Shown: in pieces, positions 25,761-35,245 of the stretch
Layout: each line of letters opens with the position of its first letter
Position numbering within the stretch: the first letter of the stretch is position 1
Translations under genes and position numbers: made by a program
NCBI RefSeq assembly: GCF_025398035.1
Contig: NZ_CP104558.1
Location: 3,544,001-3,608,000 of the forward strand
Origin: Rossellomorea vietnamensis
GTDB lineage: Bacteria; Bacillota; Bacilli; Bacillales; Bacillaceae_B
Length of the DNA: 64,000 nt
Direction: 5' to 3'
Notes under the pieces: model-generated
The model's database searches: none
Told to the model about the DNA's origin: nothing
The model's input: the letters and a program-made list of their open reading frames with translations, nothing else

Positions 25761-26849
25761 TCATGTGACGGCTTGAACCATATTAAAATCGCACACTTTA
25801 TTCCTGCCTGTTCGTTTCGCCAGGTAAAGGGCTTTATCTGCTTGTTCAAAAATCTCTTCTCCCGCAGGTGAAACAGTATCCGGGAAAGTGGATACTCCGA
25901 CGGAAATCGTAATGTGAATGGACTGCTCTTCAGAAATTCTAAAGGAGTGTCGTTCCACCGCTTCCCGAAGTCTTTCCGCAATGACCATCCCATGGCTGTG
26001 GGGACAGTCGATCAGAAGGATACTGAACTCTTCCCCTCCATTTCTGGATACGATATCGAAAGATCTGGAATGGTGGGTCAATACCTTTCCGAGTCCTTTT
26101 AGCACTTCATCCCCTGCCTGGTGACCGAATGTATCATTCACATTTTTGAAATGATCAATATCGATGAGGAGCAGGGACAGTTTTTCATGTCTTTCCTGGG
26201 CATGCTTCAAAGCTTGATTATAACTTACATCAAATTGCCGGACATTATTGAGACTGGTGAGGAAATCTTTCGTCGCATTCTGTTCCAGCTGATGATATTG
26301 TTCATTTGAACGTTTGATCTGCTCGGCAATAAAATAAATGATAAAGCCGACCAGGATAGAAGTAATCGTATGAAAGGAAATGATTTTCAATGCATTCAAG
26401 AGCCCTATGTTGCTTTGTAACGAGATGAAAATGATCATCAGGGCGGCCATGTTCATAATCTGAATCTTCACTAGTCTCCGGTAAGGGAGCAAGCTTAATA
26501 CGCTTGAGGTGATCCCGATAACCAACATACCGATTGCCGCCACAATCGCTTCCTGCGTGACTCCGAACATGATCATTCTGGCGACTGTGATGATGGAGGC
26601 GGAAAGAAGGGCAGGAATCCAGCCGATATAGACGGCGGTGGTCACGATCGCTAAATGCCTCAGGTCCACTATACTATTGTAATCCAAGGGAATGGCAAAA
26701 TACATGAGAGCCAATCCAAGGACCCCGGAGAAGGACCCAATCAATACTTTCATTGGAATCGGTGATTTCTGTGGATTTCTCAACACAATCCCGGCAAAGT
26801 ACAAAAAGGATATGAAAATACATATGTTGATGAATAAATGCTCTAACAT
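25761..26849 (-). CDS. dgcK: membrane diguanylate cyclase with 5TM-LYT sensor
   Basis: This 362-residue protein has an N-terminal 5TMR-LYT sensor with five to six helices (about residues 1-185) and a C-terminal GGDEF domain. The active-site motif is GGEEF, and the surrounding DFLTSLNNVRQFD and LLIDIDHFKNVND motifs are intact, so it should make cyclic di-GMP. The RxxD inhibitory site was not seen. This architecture is that of B. subtilis DgcK (YhcK). The frame opens earlier, but AAGGAGG supports the ATG at 26849. Confidence 0.85.
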   Translation of the reverse strand: MLEHLFINICIFISFLYFAGIVLRNPQKSPIPMKVLIGSFSGVLGLALMYFAIPLDYNSIVDLRHLAIVTTAVYIGWIPALLSASIITVARMIMFGVTQEAIVAAIGMLVIGITSSVLSLLPYRRLVKIQIMNMAALMIIFISLQSNIGLLNALKIISFHTITSILVGFIIYFIAEQIKRSNEQYHQLEQNATKDFLTSLNNVRQFDVSYNQALKHAQERHEKLSLLLIDIDHFKNVNDTFGHQAGDEVLKGLGKVLTHHSRSFDIVSRNGGEEFSILLIDCPHSHGMVIAERLREAVERHSFRISEEQSIHITISVGVSTFPDTVSPAGEEIFEQADKALYLAKRTGRNKVCDFNMVQAVT

Positions 26850-26956
26850 GATCATCCCTCCTTCATAATGGACCGACACCGTGACATATTACCTATATTT
26901 ATTATATCGGATTGCCGGGAAGGTTGGTGAAGTATTTTCTGAGATTCGTATAAAGG

Positions 26957-26987
26957 AAAAAAGCCGTCCAAGATAGGACGGCTTTTT
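26957..26987 (-). terminator. terminator of the neutral protease gene
   Basis: AAAGCCGTCC and its complement around a five-base loop, with A/T runs on both sides, lie directly downstream of the minus-strand gene. Confidence 0.88.
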
Positions 26988-27008
26988 GGGCTCTAACTGG
27001 ATCGTGTC

Positions 27009-28652
27009 TTAATAAACCCCGACAGCATCCCATGCTGCTTTAACGGAATTGTAAGTGGAGCTTCCACTTCCGTACAGGTCAGCTGCTGATTGAAGAAGGG
27101 CAGCACGTGCATAACTGAAATTACTTGTTGGTGTTAAGTAAACAGTCAGGGCACGATAGTAGATTTTCTCTGCTTTGGCTTTACCGATGCTTGAGATCGT
27201 GTTGTAAGCAGCTTTATTCGGGATACCGGAGTTTGTATGAACACCACCGTTATCGGAAGAAGTGTTCACATAGTTATTCATATGTTCCGGTTGTCCATAT
27301 TTAGATGGGTTTGAAAGACTGCGCAGCGCATCTCCCGAGATGCCAGGTGTGTAGACGTCTTCACCCATTAAGTAATCGCCCGGATCCAAGAAGTATCCAA
27401 ACACATCAGAGAATGATTCGTTCAGGGCCCCGGATTGATATTGATATTGTAATCCGGCAGTACGCTCCGTCACGGCATGAGTCAGCTCGTGGGCCACGAC
27501 ATCAAGTGCACCGGAAAGAGATGTGAAAGTCGACCCATCCCCGTCACCATAGACCATTTGGGAACCATTCCAGAACGCATTATTGTAGTTGGATCCATAA
27601 TGGACAGTGGAGCGGATGGTCGCTCCGTTGTTGTCGAAACTGTTGCGGTTATGTGTGTTTTTATAATAGTCATAGACTTTACCGGCATACGCATGGGCAT
27701 CGACATCAGCGGCCTGGGAATAAGCGGTCCAGGAGTTATTGCTATCTACTGAATAGTACCCCGGAAGGCTTGATCCATTTTGAGCCGTAAAGGTCTCGAT
27801 GACACCATTCATTGGTTTCGTCACATCATATAAGTAATAAGTTCCATTTGAAGAGTAAGTATTAAGAGTTTTATAGTCATCTAAAACTCCGTAACCGCTT
27901 CCGGTTGTCGCTGCATCTGTCACAGCATTGAACGCTTCAACAATCGATCCGTCTTTGGCATCCACATAGATCTGCCAGTTTGCTCCATAAGGCTCGATGA
28001 ACTGAAGTTGCACTTTATAAGCAAGAGTGAACTTTCCATCCTTTTCATGGATCACAAGATCATTTTTCTCAGTAGTGTTTTCAACTTTACTGTCTTTCTT
28101 TGCATCAATGCTGAACTCGTTTTGAGCCCCTTTCAAAGTGTCGGCTTTAGATAGACCGATATGCTTCCAGGCAAGATCCGTCGCGGATTTTTGATTGATT
28201 TTGGATTTGGTCTTGGTCACCTTTTTAGAAGCTTCTTTATAAAGCTGACCGGTTGTAGCCGTTACTTCATTCTTTTTATTTGTATGGACAATGAAGATGG
28301 CTCCATCAACAGGCACACCGTCCACTGATTGAGTGAATCGATAATGAGACATTCCAAGATCATCTGTCGTCTTTTCAAGTAATGTCAGTTCAGAATGGGG
28401 ATCGACGGCAAAAAGCTCTTTATTGTCTTTTATGAACTTTTTCACGTCTTGATCGTTCTTTACAATACCTTTTGATAGTTTCCCAGATAGGAAGCTTGGC
28501 CCTTTTTTATCTATGTTCATGACCTTTTGATGAATGTCCATTTTCGAAGTAATCGAATCTGAAGACTGGGCGAATGCGGAGGCACCTGTAAAAGATGCGC
28601 TGAATACAAGAGAAGTACCTAGTGCTAAACTAACTAATTTCTTTTTCGACAT
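27009..28652 (-). CDS. nprE: secreted neutral metalloprotease (bacillolysin, M4 family)
   Basis: This 547-residue preproenzyme has a signal peptide (about 1-28), an FTP/PepSY propeptide (to about 240) and a thermolysin-like catalytic domain. The zinc motif HELTHAVTE and the third ligand in GALNESFSD are present, as is the C-terminal His region ([14 protein letters not shown]). It is a secreted, calcium-stabilised protease for nutrient scavenging. Length and layout match NprE/NprB types. It is monocistronic with a long upstream region. Confidence 0.93.
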   Translation of the reverse strand: MSKKKLVSLALGTSLVFSASFTGASAFAQSSDSITSKMDIHQKVMNIDKKGPSFLSGKLSKGIVKNDQDVKKFIKDNKELFAVDPHSELTLLEKTTDDLGMSHYRFTQSVDGVPVDGAIFIVHTNKKNEVTATTGQLYKEASKKVTKTKSKINQKSATDLAWKHIGLSKADTLKGAQNEFSIDAKKDSKVENTTEKNDLVIHEKDGKFTLAYKVQLQFIEPYGANWQIYVDAKDGSIVEAFNAVTDAATTGSGYGVLDDYKTLNTYSSNGTYYLYDVTKPMNGVIETFTAQNGSSLPGYYSVDSNNSWTAYSQAADVDAHAYAGKVYDYYKNTHNRNSFDNNGATIRSTVHYGSNYNNAFWNGSQMVYGDGDGSTFTSLSGALDVVAHELTHAVTERTAGLQYQYQSGALNESFSDVFGYFLDPGDYLMGEDVYTPGISGDALRSLSNPSKYGQPEHMNNYVNTSSDNGGVHTNSGIPNKAAYNTISSIGKAKAEKIYYRALTVYLTPTSNFSYARAALLQSAADLYGSGSSTYNSVKAAWDAVGVY

Positions 28653-28997
28653 AATTACAATTTCCCCTTTTGATCATAGATTTTGGAAATAGCTATTTCT
28701 TTTGGCCCCGGCGGCTAATTAGTAGTCTAGTAAAAAAAAGGAAGGTTGACAATGAAAAAAATGGTAATTATCAGTAAATTTGAAATATTTAGTGTTTGAT
28801 AATGTCGATATATCCAAAATTTGAGGTGAATTTCACCCTTTATCTTTGCCGTTCAAAGAAAAATATTTTTCTAGGAATATTCCACTATTTTTTGTGCATG
28901 TGGGTATCAGGCAAAAAACGGTTGAATATGTTACAGTATTTGGTATAATTAATGTGAATTAATTCACAAACTCACGTAAAAGAAATGGGTGGATAGT
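28653..28997. other. divergent regulatory region between nprE and the epimerase gene
   Basis: No gene is seen in these 345 bp. A plus-strand promoter is likely at TTGAAT (28922-28927) and TATAAT (28944-28949), spaced 16 bp, serving the 28998 gene. The nprE promoter should lie on the minus strand but I cannot place it. Confidence 0.55.
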
Positions 28998-29888
28998 GTG
29001 AAAAAGAAAATTGTCATAGCAGGGGGAACAGGCTTTATCGGCCAGTATCTTCAGAAGAAGTTTCTCGCGAAGGGCTTTAAAGTGACCATCATTTCAAGAC
29101 AGTCTCCCCATGTTTCCTGGGACCGCCACGATGAAATCGTTCAGTCATTAGAGGATGCAGATATGCTCATCAATCTTGCAGGGAAGTCAGTCGACTGTCG
29201 GTACAATGAAAAGAATAAAGCGTACATTTTCAAATCCAGGACGGACACGACGAACATATTGGGGGAGGCTCTTTTACAATGTCAGAATCCACCTCCTTTA
29301 TGGATCAATTCCAGTACGGCCACGATCTATCGTCATGCAGAGGACCGGCCGATGACGGAGGAAGAGGGCGATATCGGCACAGGCTTTTCCGTTGAAGTAG
29401 CAAAGGAATGGGAGAAAGCATTCTTTTCCTTTTCATTACCCGGGACGCGGCAGGCTGCTTTACGGATCGCGATCGTATTGGGACCGGATGGCGGTGTGAT
29501 GACACCGTACAAAAACCTTGTCAGGTTTGGTCTCGGAGGTGTGCAGGGACCGGGAACCCAGAAATTCAGCTGGATTCATGTAGAAGACCTGTACCGGATT
29601 ATCCTTTTTTTGAATGAAGAGAAGGAGTTAAGCGGAGTGTTCAACTGTGCCTCGCCGGATCCAGTCACCAATCGTGAACTCATGGCAAACCTAAGGAACG
29701 TGATGAACAAGAAGATAGGGCTTCCGACCCCGAAATGGATGCTTGAAGCAGGTGCGGTGTTCATCAAAACGGAAACCGAACTGGTCCTGAAAAGCAGATG
29801 GGTCATCCCGGAACGGCTGGAGAAAGCAGGTTTCGTCTTTCAGTACGATACACTTGAAAAGGCACTGAGACAGATCATTGTGGAGTGA
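28998..29888 (+). CDS. yfhF: TIGR01777-type NAD-dependent epimerase/dehydratase
   Basis: This 296-residue Rossmann-fold protein of the TIGR01777 (SulA-like, YfhF) family has the nucleotide motif GGTGFIGQYL at the N-terminus, INLAGKSVDCRY, and SSTATIYRH with WVIPERLEKAGF near the end. The substrate is unknown. A GTG at 28989 is possible, but the second GTG at 28998 is better spaced from GGGTGG and starts the protein at MKKKIVIAGG, so it is preferred. Confidence 0.86.
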   Translation: MKKKIVIAGGTGFIGQYLQKKFLAKGFKVTIISRQSPHVSWDRHDEIVQSLEDADMLINLAGKSVDCRYNEKNKAYIFKSRTDTTNILGEALLQCQNPPPLWINSSTATIYRHAEDRPMTEEEGDIGTGFSVEVAKEWEKAFFSFSLPGTRQAALRIAIVLGPDGGVMTPYKNLVRFGLGGVQGPGTQKFSWIHVEDLYRIILFLNEEKELSGVFNCASPDPVTNRELMANLRNVMNKKIGLPTPKWMLEAGAVFIKTETELVLKSRWVIPERLEKAGFVFQYDTLEKALRQIIVE

Positions 29889-29894
29889 CAATAA

Positions 29895-29925
29895 AAGGAC
29901 TTGTCCGTGCGACAAGTCCTTTTCG
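29895..29925. terminator. bidirectional terminator
   Basis: A 13-bp stem AAAAGGACTTGTC with its complement around five bases lies between convergent genes. Confidence 0.9.
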
Positions 29926-29927
29926 CC

Positions 29928-30302
29928 TTACTCACTCTCCATGAAATCATACGTCGTCCAGCAGCGGTTCATCCCGATCCCTTTCTGCTCGGCATATTCA
30001 TCTCCCCATTTACACATCTCAAATAGCGTGGCCTGGAGTTTCTTCCCCATCTCAGTCGTCGAATATTCGACTTTCGGCGGGACTTCCTGATACACCGTAC
30101 GTTCGACCAGTCCGTGTTCTTCCAGCTCCCGCAGCTGCTGTGTGAGCATCTTCTGGGTGATGTTCGGCAGGGACCGCTTCAATTCATTGAATCTCTTTAC
30201 ACCTTCATTTAAATTCCATAGTATAAGTACCTTCCATTTTCCTCCGATAACATTGATCACGAGGTCGATGGCACATTGGTATTCGGGGTTGAGTTGTTTC
30301 AT
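29928..30302 (-). CDS. HxlR-family transcriptional regulator
   Basis: This 124-residue winged-helix regulator of the HxlR/DUF24 family has INVIGGKWKVLILWNL with a Cys near residue 10 (YQCAIDL), the conserved redox-sensing position in this family. Such proteins respond to quinones, aldehydes or disulfide stress through that Cys. It is divergent from an NADPH quinone-reductase-like gene, its probable target. AAGGAGG precedes the ATG. Confidence 0.88.
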   Translation of the reverse strand: MKQLNPEYQCAIDLVINVIGGKWKVLILWNLNEGVKRFNELKRSLPNITQKMLTQQLRELEEHGLVERTVYQEVPPKVEYSTTEMGKKLQATLFEMCKWGDEYAEQKGIGMNRCWTTYDFMESE

Positions 30303-30342
30303 ATTGGTACCTCCTTGATGTTGTTGTTGTTTGTGGAATTGG

Positions 30343-30382
30343 GTTCAGCTGCTGAAAAAGAATGGAAAATCAGCAGCTGAAC
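30343..30382. repeat. 13-bp inverted repeat in the HxlR/oxidoreductase intergenic region
   Basis: GTTCAGCTGCTGA (30343-30355) and its exact complement (30370-30382) flank 14 bases. No T tract follows on either strand, so it is more likely an operator or RNA structure than a terminator. Confidence 0.6.
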
Positions 30383-30470
30383 TCAAACTATCGACCTGAA
30401 GCAGTCACCCCCAGGTTTCCAAACGGTAACCATGATACTAAATAGTGCCTACTTGTTTATCGTGTTTATA

Positions 30471-30485
30471 GTATATATTATATAC
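30471..30485 (+). promoter_or_regulatory. candidate HxlR operator
   Basis: GTATATATTATATAC is a perfect palindrome around one central base, 46 bp upstream of the oxidoreductase start, in the position expected for a promoter -10 region. Confidence 0.45.
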
Positions 30486-30530
30486 CATGTAAGCAAAATA
30501 ATCATAACGCTCTTTAAGGAGATGAATATA

Positions 30531-31511
30531 TTGAAAGCTTTATTATTGAAAGATAAAGGTTTATGGAAAGACATGAAGGTGGAGGAAATCGAAACACCTT
30601 CACCGCAAAAAGGAGAACTTCTCGTGGAGGTCTATGCCGTCGGATTGAACCCGGTTGACTACAAGACAGCCACGAATGGGATGCCTGTCTGGTCCTATCC
30701 GCATATCCTCGGTTTGGATGTGGCGGGAGTGGTCGTACAAGTCGGTGAGGGGGTAACCGATTTTAAAGAAGGAGATCGTGTCGTTTACCACGGAGACTTT
30801 ACGAAAAAAGGCGGATATGCAGAATTCGCCACCATCACAGCACACACGGCTTCACGCATCCCTGACAATGTTTCCTTCGAGGATGCTGCAGCCCTTCCGA
30901 CTGCGGGTTATACAGCTTACCAGGCCATTCACCGTAAATTGCCCCTCGACAACATCGAGACGATTTTGATTCACGGCGGTGCCGGTGGAGTAGGCGGGTT
31001 TGGTGTACAGCTTGCGAAGCTTGCAGGGAAGACCGTCATATCGACTGCGTCCCGTCATAATCATGACTATGTGAAATCACTTGGAGCAGACTATTGTGTC
31101 GACTACAGGGAAGAAGATGTCACGGCGAAGATAATGGAAATCACGGATGGCCGAGGTGTGGACGCCGTCGTGGATGCGGTCAGCAGACAGAGTGCGACGG
31201 ACTCCCTGGATGCCCTAGCCTATATGGGTCACATGGTGTACATCGCCGGTGCCCCTGATTTCACCAAAATCAAATCATTCACAAAAGTCGTTTCCTATCA
31301 TGAAATCGCCCTTGCTGCAGCGCATCAAACGGAAGATTTCAAAGCCCAAAAGGACTTTGCGGTTATCGGTGATGAGATGCTTTACCTGTTGGAACAAGGG
31401 AAGCTGGATGCCATGCTGAAGGAGACGGTGACACTTGAAGAAGTGCCGGAAGCCCTCGGCCGTTTATCCGAGCGCCATGTGAAAGGCAAGATTGTAGCGA
31501 AACTAAAATAA
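30531..31511 (+). CDS. zinc-independent MDR oxidoreductase (quinone reductase-like)
   Basis: This 326-residue medium-chain dehydrogenase/reductase has the GroES-like N-terminal fold (VGLNPVDYKTATNG, LGLDVAGVV) and the nucleotide-binding motif HGGAGGVGGFGVQLAK. The usual catalytic zinc ligands are absent, so it resembles NADPH quinone reductases. The frame reaches back to 30432, but AAGGAG at 30516-30521 points to the TTG at 30531. Divergence from an HxlR regulator suggests induction by electrophiles or quinones. Confidence 0.85.
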   Translation: MKALLLKDKGLWKDMKVEEIETPSPQKGELLVEVYAVGLNPVDYKTATNGMPVWSYPHILGLDVAGVVVQVGEGVTDFKEGDRVVYHGDFTKKGGYAEFATITAHTASRIPDNVSFEDAAALPTAGYTAYQAIHRKLPLDNIETILIHGGAGGVGGFGVQLAKLAGKTVISTASRHNHDYVKSLGADYCVDYREEDVTAKIMEITDGRGVDAVVDAVSRQSATDSLDALAYMGHMVYIAGAPDFTKIKSFTKVVSYHEIALAAAHQTEDFKAQKDFAVIGDEMLYLLEQGKLDAMLKETVTLEEVPEALGRLSERHVKGKIVAKLK

Positions 31512-31517
31512 TGTAAG

Positions 31518-31550
31518 AAAGGAGAGCCATTATACCCGGCTCTCCTTTTT
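31518..31550. terminator. bidirectional terminator
   Basis: AAAGGAGAGCC pairs with GGCTCTCCTTT around nine bases, between convergent genes. Confidence 0.85.
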
Positions 31551-31556
31551 CTTATA

Positions 31557-32312
31557 TTAAACTTGATTATGCCGTAAATACTCAAGACTTTTTCGAACGC
31601 TGTCGATGGGCGGGATCTTGGAGTCGTCCTGTTCGACGATCCACCAGTCCACATCGCTGTGCATACCGAATTCCAGGATAGGTTCCAAATCCACTCCACC
31701 CGATCCAAGTTCTGCGAAAAATCGTTCGCCATCCGTTGTCATATCTTTTAAATGGACAAGTGGAGTCCGGCCCTGATAACGCTTCAGCCACTCAACAGGT
31801 TTTTCCCCTGCGTAGGTCAGCCAATAGATATCAAATTCAGCTTTGACCATATGGGGATTCGTTTCAGCCAGAATCGTTTCGAGAGCCGTTTTCCCGTTGG
31901 AAAGAGTCATTAACTCGAAGTCATGGTGATGATAGCAGAGGGTGATACCCGCTTCAAAGCATTTTGCACCAATGGTGTTCAGGTCATCGATCAATCGGAA
32001 ATAATCTTCCTCTGTTCGTTCTTCAGGGGGTAAATATGGGCACACGATGTAGGTACTGCCCAGCTCAAGCTGATCCTCGATCACCTGATCCGCATTGGTC
32101 CTTAGTTCGGATAAAGAAATATGACTGGAGACGGCACGAAGATTCAGCTTGTCCAATAAACCTTTCAGCTCCTTGACGGATAAACCGCCATAACCGGCAA
32201 GTTCTACCCCTTCATACCCTAAATCGGCCACTTTTTGCAAAGTACCGATGTAATCCTTTTCCGCCTCGTTTCGCAATGTATACATTTGGAGGGCAACAGG
32301 GATTTCTTTCAT
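31557..32312 (-). CDS. sugar phosphate isomerase/epimerase (xylose isomerase-like TIM barrel)
   Basis: This 251-residue TIM-barrel protein of the AP endonuclease 2 family has QMYTLRNEAEKD at the N-terminus and the metal-site pattern HHHDFEL, EFDIYW, HLKDM, ELGSGG. It probably isomerises or epimerises a sugar or inositol derivative; YfiH of B. subtilis is similar. AGGAGTG precedes the ATG. It lies 10 bp downstream of the MarR gene on the same strand. Confidence 0.82.
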   Translation of the reverse strand: MKEIPVALQMYTLRNEAEKDYIGTLQKVADLGYEGVELAGYGGLSVKELKGLLDKLNLRAVSSHISLSELRTNADQVIEDQLELGSTYIVCPYLPPEERTEEDYFRLIDDLNTIGAKCFEAGITLCYHHHDFELMTLSNGKTALETILAETNPHMVKAEFDIYWLTYAGEKPVEWLKRYQGRTPLVHLKDMTTDGERFFAELGSGGVDLEPILEFGMHSDVDWWIVEQDDSKIPPIDSVRKSLEYLRHNQV

Positions 32313-32322
32313 ACGCTCACTC

Positions 32323-32757
32323 CTATCCTTTGGTCATGTTCGCGTTGATTTGAGAAAGAACGCTCTTATATACTTCTAATTCCTCTTCTGAAATCCCTTT
32401 AAGAATCGTGTCTTCATACAAATTTTCAATGAAAGGGGACAGCTCGTCCTTTGCCGTCACTCCTTTCTCAGTGATGAAAATAAGGAATGATCTTCTATCT
32501 TCGGAATTCTTTTCTTTGTAGATCAGCTTTTTTCTTTCTAATATATCCAGGATTCTAGTCAGGGTCGGCTGGTCTTTTTCAGACCTCATGGCAAGCTGTT
32601 TTTGACTGATTCCATCCTTCTCGGCGAGTCTCTTCAAAACCGTCCACTGTTCAGGTGTCACATCGAAATCTTTCAGATGGAGGGTGAGGAATCGAATGAT
32701 ATTTTTGACTGTGTGGCTCGTATATAAGCCAATGGATTCATCTCGGGACATTGTCAC
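32323..32757 (-). CDS. ywoH: MarR-family regulator
   Basis: This 144-residue regulator of the MarR family has the winged-helix core VTPEQWTVLKRLAEKDGISQ and the DNA-reading and wing segment DQPTLTRILDILERK, KNSEDRRSFLIF. It probably represses the divergent MFS gene at 32905. In B. subtilis the similar YwoH/YwoG pair has the same layout. Start is uncertain: GTG at 32757 is spaced six bases from AAGGTG, while ATG at 32751 and GTG at 32766 are alternatives. Confidence 0.85.
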   Translation of the reverse strand: MTMSRDESIGLYTSHTVKNIIRFLTLHLKDFDVTPEQWTVLKRLAEKDGISQKQLAMRSEKDQPTLTRILDILERKKLIYKEKNSEDRRSFLIFITEKGVTAKDELSPFIENLYEDTILKGISEEELEVYKSVLSQINANMTKG

Positions 32758-32866
32758 TGGTTTCACCTTCTACTTGAGTTTCTTTCCTTTATCATACATG
32801 AAAACCGGAAGGAATTGAATTAATTGTCACAACAACTATATTTACAAATATACATGTTATAGATAT

Positions 32867-32886
32867 AATTAGTATAACAACTAATT
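32867..32886. promoter_or_regulatory. candidate MarR operator
   Basis: AATTAGT and its complement ACTAATT are separated by six bases directly upstream of the MFS ribosome site, in the MarR/MFS intergenic region. Confidence 0.6.
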
Positions 32887-32904
32887 GCGCGAAGGAGAAT
32901 GATA

Positions 32905-34107
32905 GTGGAGCACTCAACAAAACAAAACATCTGGACACGGCCATTTTTTATGGCGTTATTGAATAATTTTTTTCTCTTTTTGGTTTTTTACTCACTGTTG
33001 ACCATCCTGCCTCTGTATGTACTAGATGAGTTGCACGGAACGGAAGGTCAGGCAGGACTTGCTACAACGGTCTTCTTACTATCGGCGATCATTGTGCGTC
33101 CCTTTTCGGGAAAAATCATTGAGCTGTTGGGAAAGAAAAAGACGCTCATCCTCAGTGTATTCATGTTCGGGATTTCCTCATTCATTTACTTTTGGGTAAA
33201 TGATTTTTATTTTTTGATGGGGCTCCGTTTTTTCCATGGAATCTGGTTTAGTATCGGTTCAACGGTCATGGTGGCGATTGCGGCAGACATGATCCCGGCA
33301 AACAGGAAGGGGGAGGGACTTGGTTACTTTGCCATGTCGATGAACCTGGCCGTTGTGGTCGGGCCGTTTCTTTCCCTGGCGCTACTGCAATGGATCCCGT
33401 ATACGACATTGTTTATGGGTCTTGCATGGATCATTGTCATTGGCTTTCTTTGCTCATTTGGCATTCAGGTGACAGAGAACGATGTGGTGGAACAGGTAGC
33501 GAGCAGACGCCTGACCCTTAAGGATTTAATAGAAGTGAAGGCGATCCCGATTGCATTGGTAGGGTTCCTGACCTCATTTGCTTATTCCGGGATCATGTCG
33601 TTTATCTCCGTTTATGCGAAGTCTATCGGATTATTCGAATCCGTCAGTTTATTCTTCGTCGTATTTGCAGCGGCCATGCTTCTGTCGCGGCCATATACAG
33701 GGCGACTATTTGATCGGTCGGGACCAAACGCGGTCATCTACCCGTCCTTGATCATTTTTGCCTTTGGACTAATTCTCTTGAGCTTCACTCATTCCGTCGT
33801 TTTCTTATTGGTGTCAGGAGCGCTGATCGGTCTCGGGTATGGTGCCTTGCTTCCAAGCTTCCAGACCATGTCGATACAGGCGGCACCGAAGAGGAGAACA
33901 GGGCATGCGACGGCTACGTTCTTCATTTTTTATGACCTTGGTATTGCGGTAGGGTCGTTTATGCTGGGGCTTGTTTCATCGCAGCTCGGTTTTTCGGCTT
34001 TATATATCATCTGCAGTGGAGTGGTGTTGGTTACAGTCGCGGCATATAAAATCGTGACCAAACGAAGAACAATGGCTGTACATCAAGAGGAAGCATTGGA
34101 GTTATAA
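32905..34107 (+). CDS. ywoG: MFS transporter, drug efflux type
   Basis: This 400-residue major facilitator protein has 12 predicted helices and the family motif between helices 2 and 3 (RPFSGKIIELLGKKKT). It resembles B. subtilis YwoG and is divergent from a MarR regulator, so efflux of a toxic compound is likely; the substrate is unknown. The ATG at 32899 is too close to AAGGAG, so the GTG at 32905 is preferred. Confidence 0.85.
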   Translation: MEHSTKQNIWTRPFFMALLNNFFLFLVFYSLLTILPLYVLDELHGTEGQAGLATTVFLLSAIIVRPFSGKIIELLGKKKTLILSVFMFGISSFIYFWVNDFYFLMGLRFFHGIWFSIGSTVMVAIAADMIPANRKGEGLGYFAMSMNLAVVVGPFLSLALLQWIPYTTLFMGLAWIIVIGFLCSFGIQVTENDVVEQVASRRLTLKDLIEVKAIPIALVGFLTSFAYSGIMSFISVYAKSIGLFESVSLFFVVFAAAMLLSRPYTGRLFDRSGPNAVIYPSLIIFAFGLILLSFTHSVVFLLVSGALIGLGYGALLPSFQTMSIQAAPKRRTGHATATFFIFYDLGIAVGSFMLGLVSSQLGFSALYIICSGVVLVTVAAYKIVTKRRTMAVHQEEALEL

Positions 34108-34118
34108 AATGAACAGGG

Positions 34119-34147
34119 GCTTACCTTTCTGAGGTGAGTCCCTTTTT
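34119..34147 (+). terminator. terminator of the MFS gene
   Basis: GGGGCTTACC pairs with GGTGAGTCCC with G-T wobbles, followed by TTTTT. Confidence 0.7.
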
Positions 34148-34224
34148 GATGATCAGGGGTCAAAGTGAAGGTATGAACCTGAAACGAAACGTACACTCTA
34201 ATGGTACAGGGGAGGTGTAAGACC

Positions 34225-34380
34225 ATGGCACAGGACGTACTATGTGAAGTGAGCAACTGCAGGTACAACAGTGAAGGAAAGAAGTGTTCTGCAGACCAGA
34301 TTTTCGTTGTCAGTCATAAAGGGAACAAAGCGCATAACAGCGAAGAAACGGACTGCAAAACATTCGAACCGGGTATGTAA
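34225..34380 (+). CDS. DUF1540 small cysteine-rich protein
   Basis: This 51-residue protein has four cysteines spaced as in DUF1540 (DVLCEVSNCRY, KKCSADQ, TDCKTFEPG). The spacing suggests zinc or another metal is bound. Function is unknown. GGGGAGGTG lies eight bases upstream of the ATG and a terminator follows, so it is a real single-gene unit despite its length. Confidence 0.85.
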   Translation: MAQDVLCEVSNCRYNSEGKKCSADQIFVVSHKGNKAHNSEETDCKTFEPGM

Positions 34381-34384
34381 TAGG

Positions 34385-34418
34385 GAAGAAGGCAACCATA
34401 GGCGTGGTTGTCTTCTTT
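34385..34418 (+). terminator. terminator of the DUF1540 gene
   Basis: AGAAGGCAACCA pairs with TGGTTGTCTTCT around six bases, followed by T. Confidence 0.82.
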
Positions 34419-34478
34419 TGATATAGTATTGATAATAATTCTCATTGTTATACAAAAAAGCCCACCAGTAAAGTAAAA

Positions 34479-34507
34479 AAACCAGAGTCAAATAGACTCC
34501 GGGTTTT
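34479..34507 (-). terminator. terminator of the nucleosidase-like gene
   Basis: On the minus strand, AAACC-GGAGTC pairs with GACTC-TGGTTT and is followed by seven T. Confidence 0.75.
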
Positions 34508-34512
34508 TATGG

Positions 34513-35184
34513 TTAGATAAATCTAATTAAATATTCGCCAAATATTTTGTTCATCACTTTGGGTGTGTTTTCTATATAGACATTTATCTGTTCAATGTTT
34601 GATTCGAATGGATCAGAGTTACTTTCATCTGTTGGAAAATCAGATATTCCTTTCACAATGATACATTCAACATCATTCTTCTTACAGATATACGCAATGG
34701 CTCCCGCTTCTGTATCGGCTATCGTTATTTTGTTTTCTTTAAGTTCTAAATAGTCCTTCCACATAACGACTGCTTTATCAGCGGTGCCGATTGTTCCGGT
34801 ATAAAAAACATTTCCGTATTTTGACAGATCTATATCGACGATGAAGGATTGTTTAATAAGAGGCTCAACTTCTTTTACCGTGCAATCATATTGAACGGCT
34901 TTATCGGGTACAATAATATCCAAATTTCTGAACCTGTCATCTATTCCTGCACAGGTTCCAGCAACGATTACTTTCGTTAAGTTATATTTAGAAATCATAT
35001 ACTGAGTACCACCGACTCCGTTTACTTTTCTTACACCGGTACTATAAAAAACAAGTTCGGTATCATTCATTGTTCTTATGAAATATTCGCCAAAAGGATA
35101 AGCGAATATTTCATCATTTTTTATGCCGAAATATTCCAATGCCGCTTCGTATTCCCACTTCGTTGCTATACTGATTCCTATCAT
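34513..35184 (-). CDS. nucleoside phosphorylase/nucleosidase-like protein
   Basis: This 223-residue protein of the PNP/UDP phosphorylase and MTA/SAH nucleosidase superfamily begins MIGISIATKWEYEAAL and has GTCAGIDDR, a TADKAVVMW stretch, the substrate loop ADTEAGAIAYICK and KGISDFPTDE. The Glu and Asp of the active site look intact. It may cleave a nucleoside such as SAH or MTA. The frame reaches 35259 and would overlap the HxlR gene, but AAGGGTG fits the ATG at 35184. Confidence 0.78.
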   Translation of the reverse strand: MIGISIATKWEYEAALEYFGIKNDEIFAYPFGEYFIRTMNDTELVFYSTGVRKVNGVGGTQYMISKYNLTKVIVAGTCAGIDDRFRNLDIIVPDKAVQYDCTVKEVEPLIKQSFIVDIDLSKYGNVFYTGTIGTADKAVVMWKDYLELKENKITIADTEAGAIAYICKKNDVECIIVKGISDFPTDESNSDPFESNIEQINVYIENTPKVMNKIFGEYLIRFI

Positions 35185-35245
35185 CGACTTATCACCCTTA
35201 TATGTTTCTCTCCCAAAACGAAACCCCTTACTAACAAACGGACTG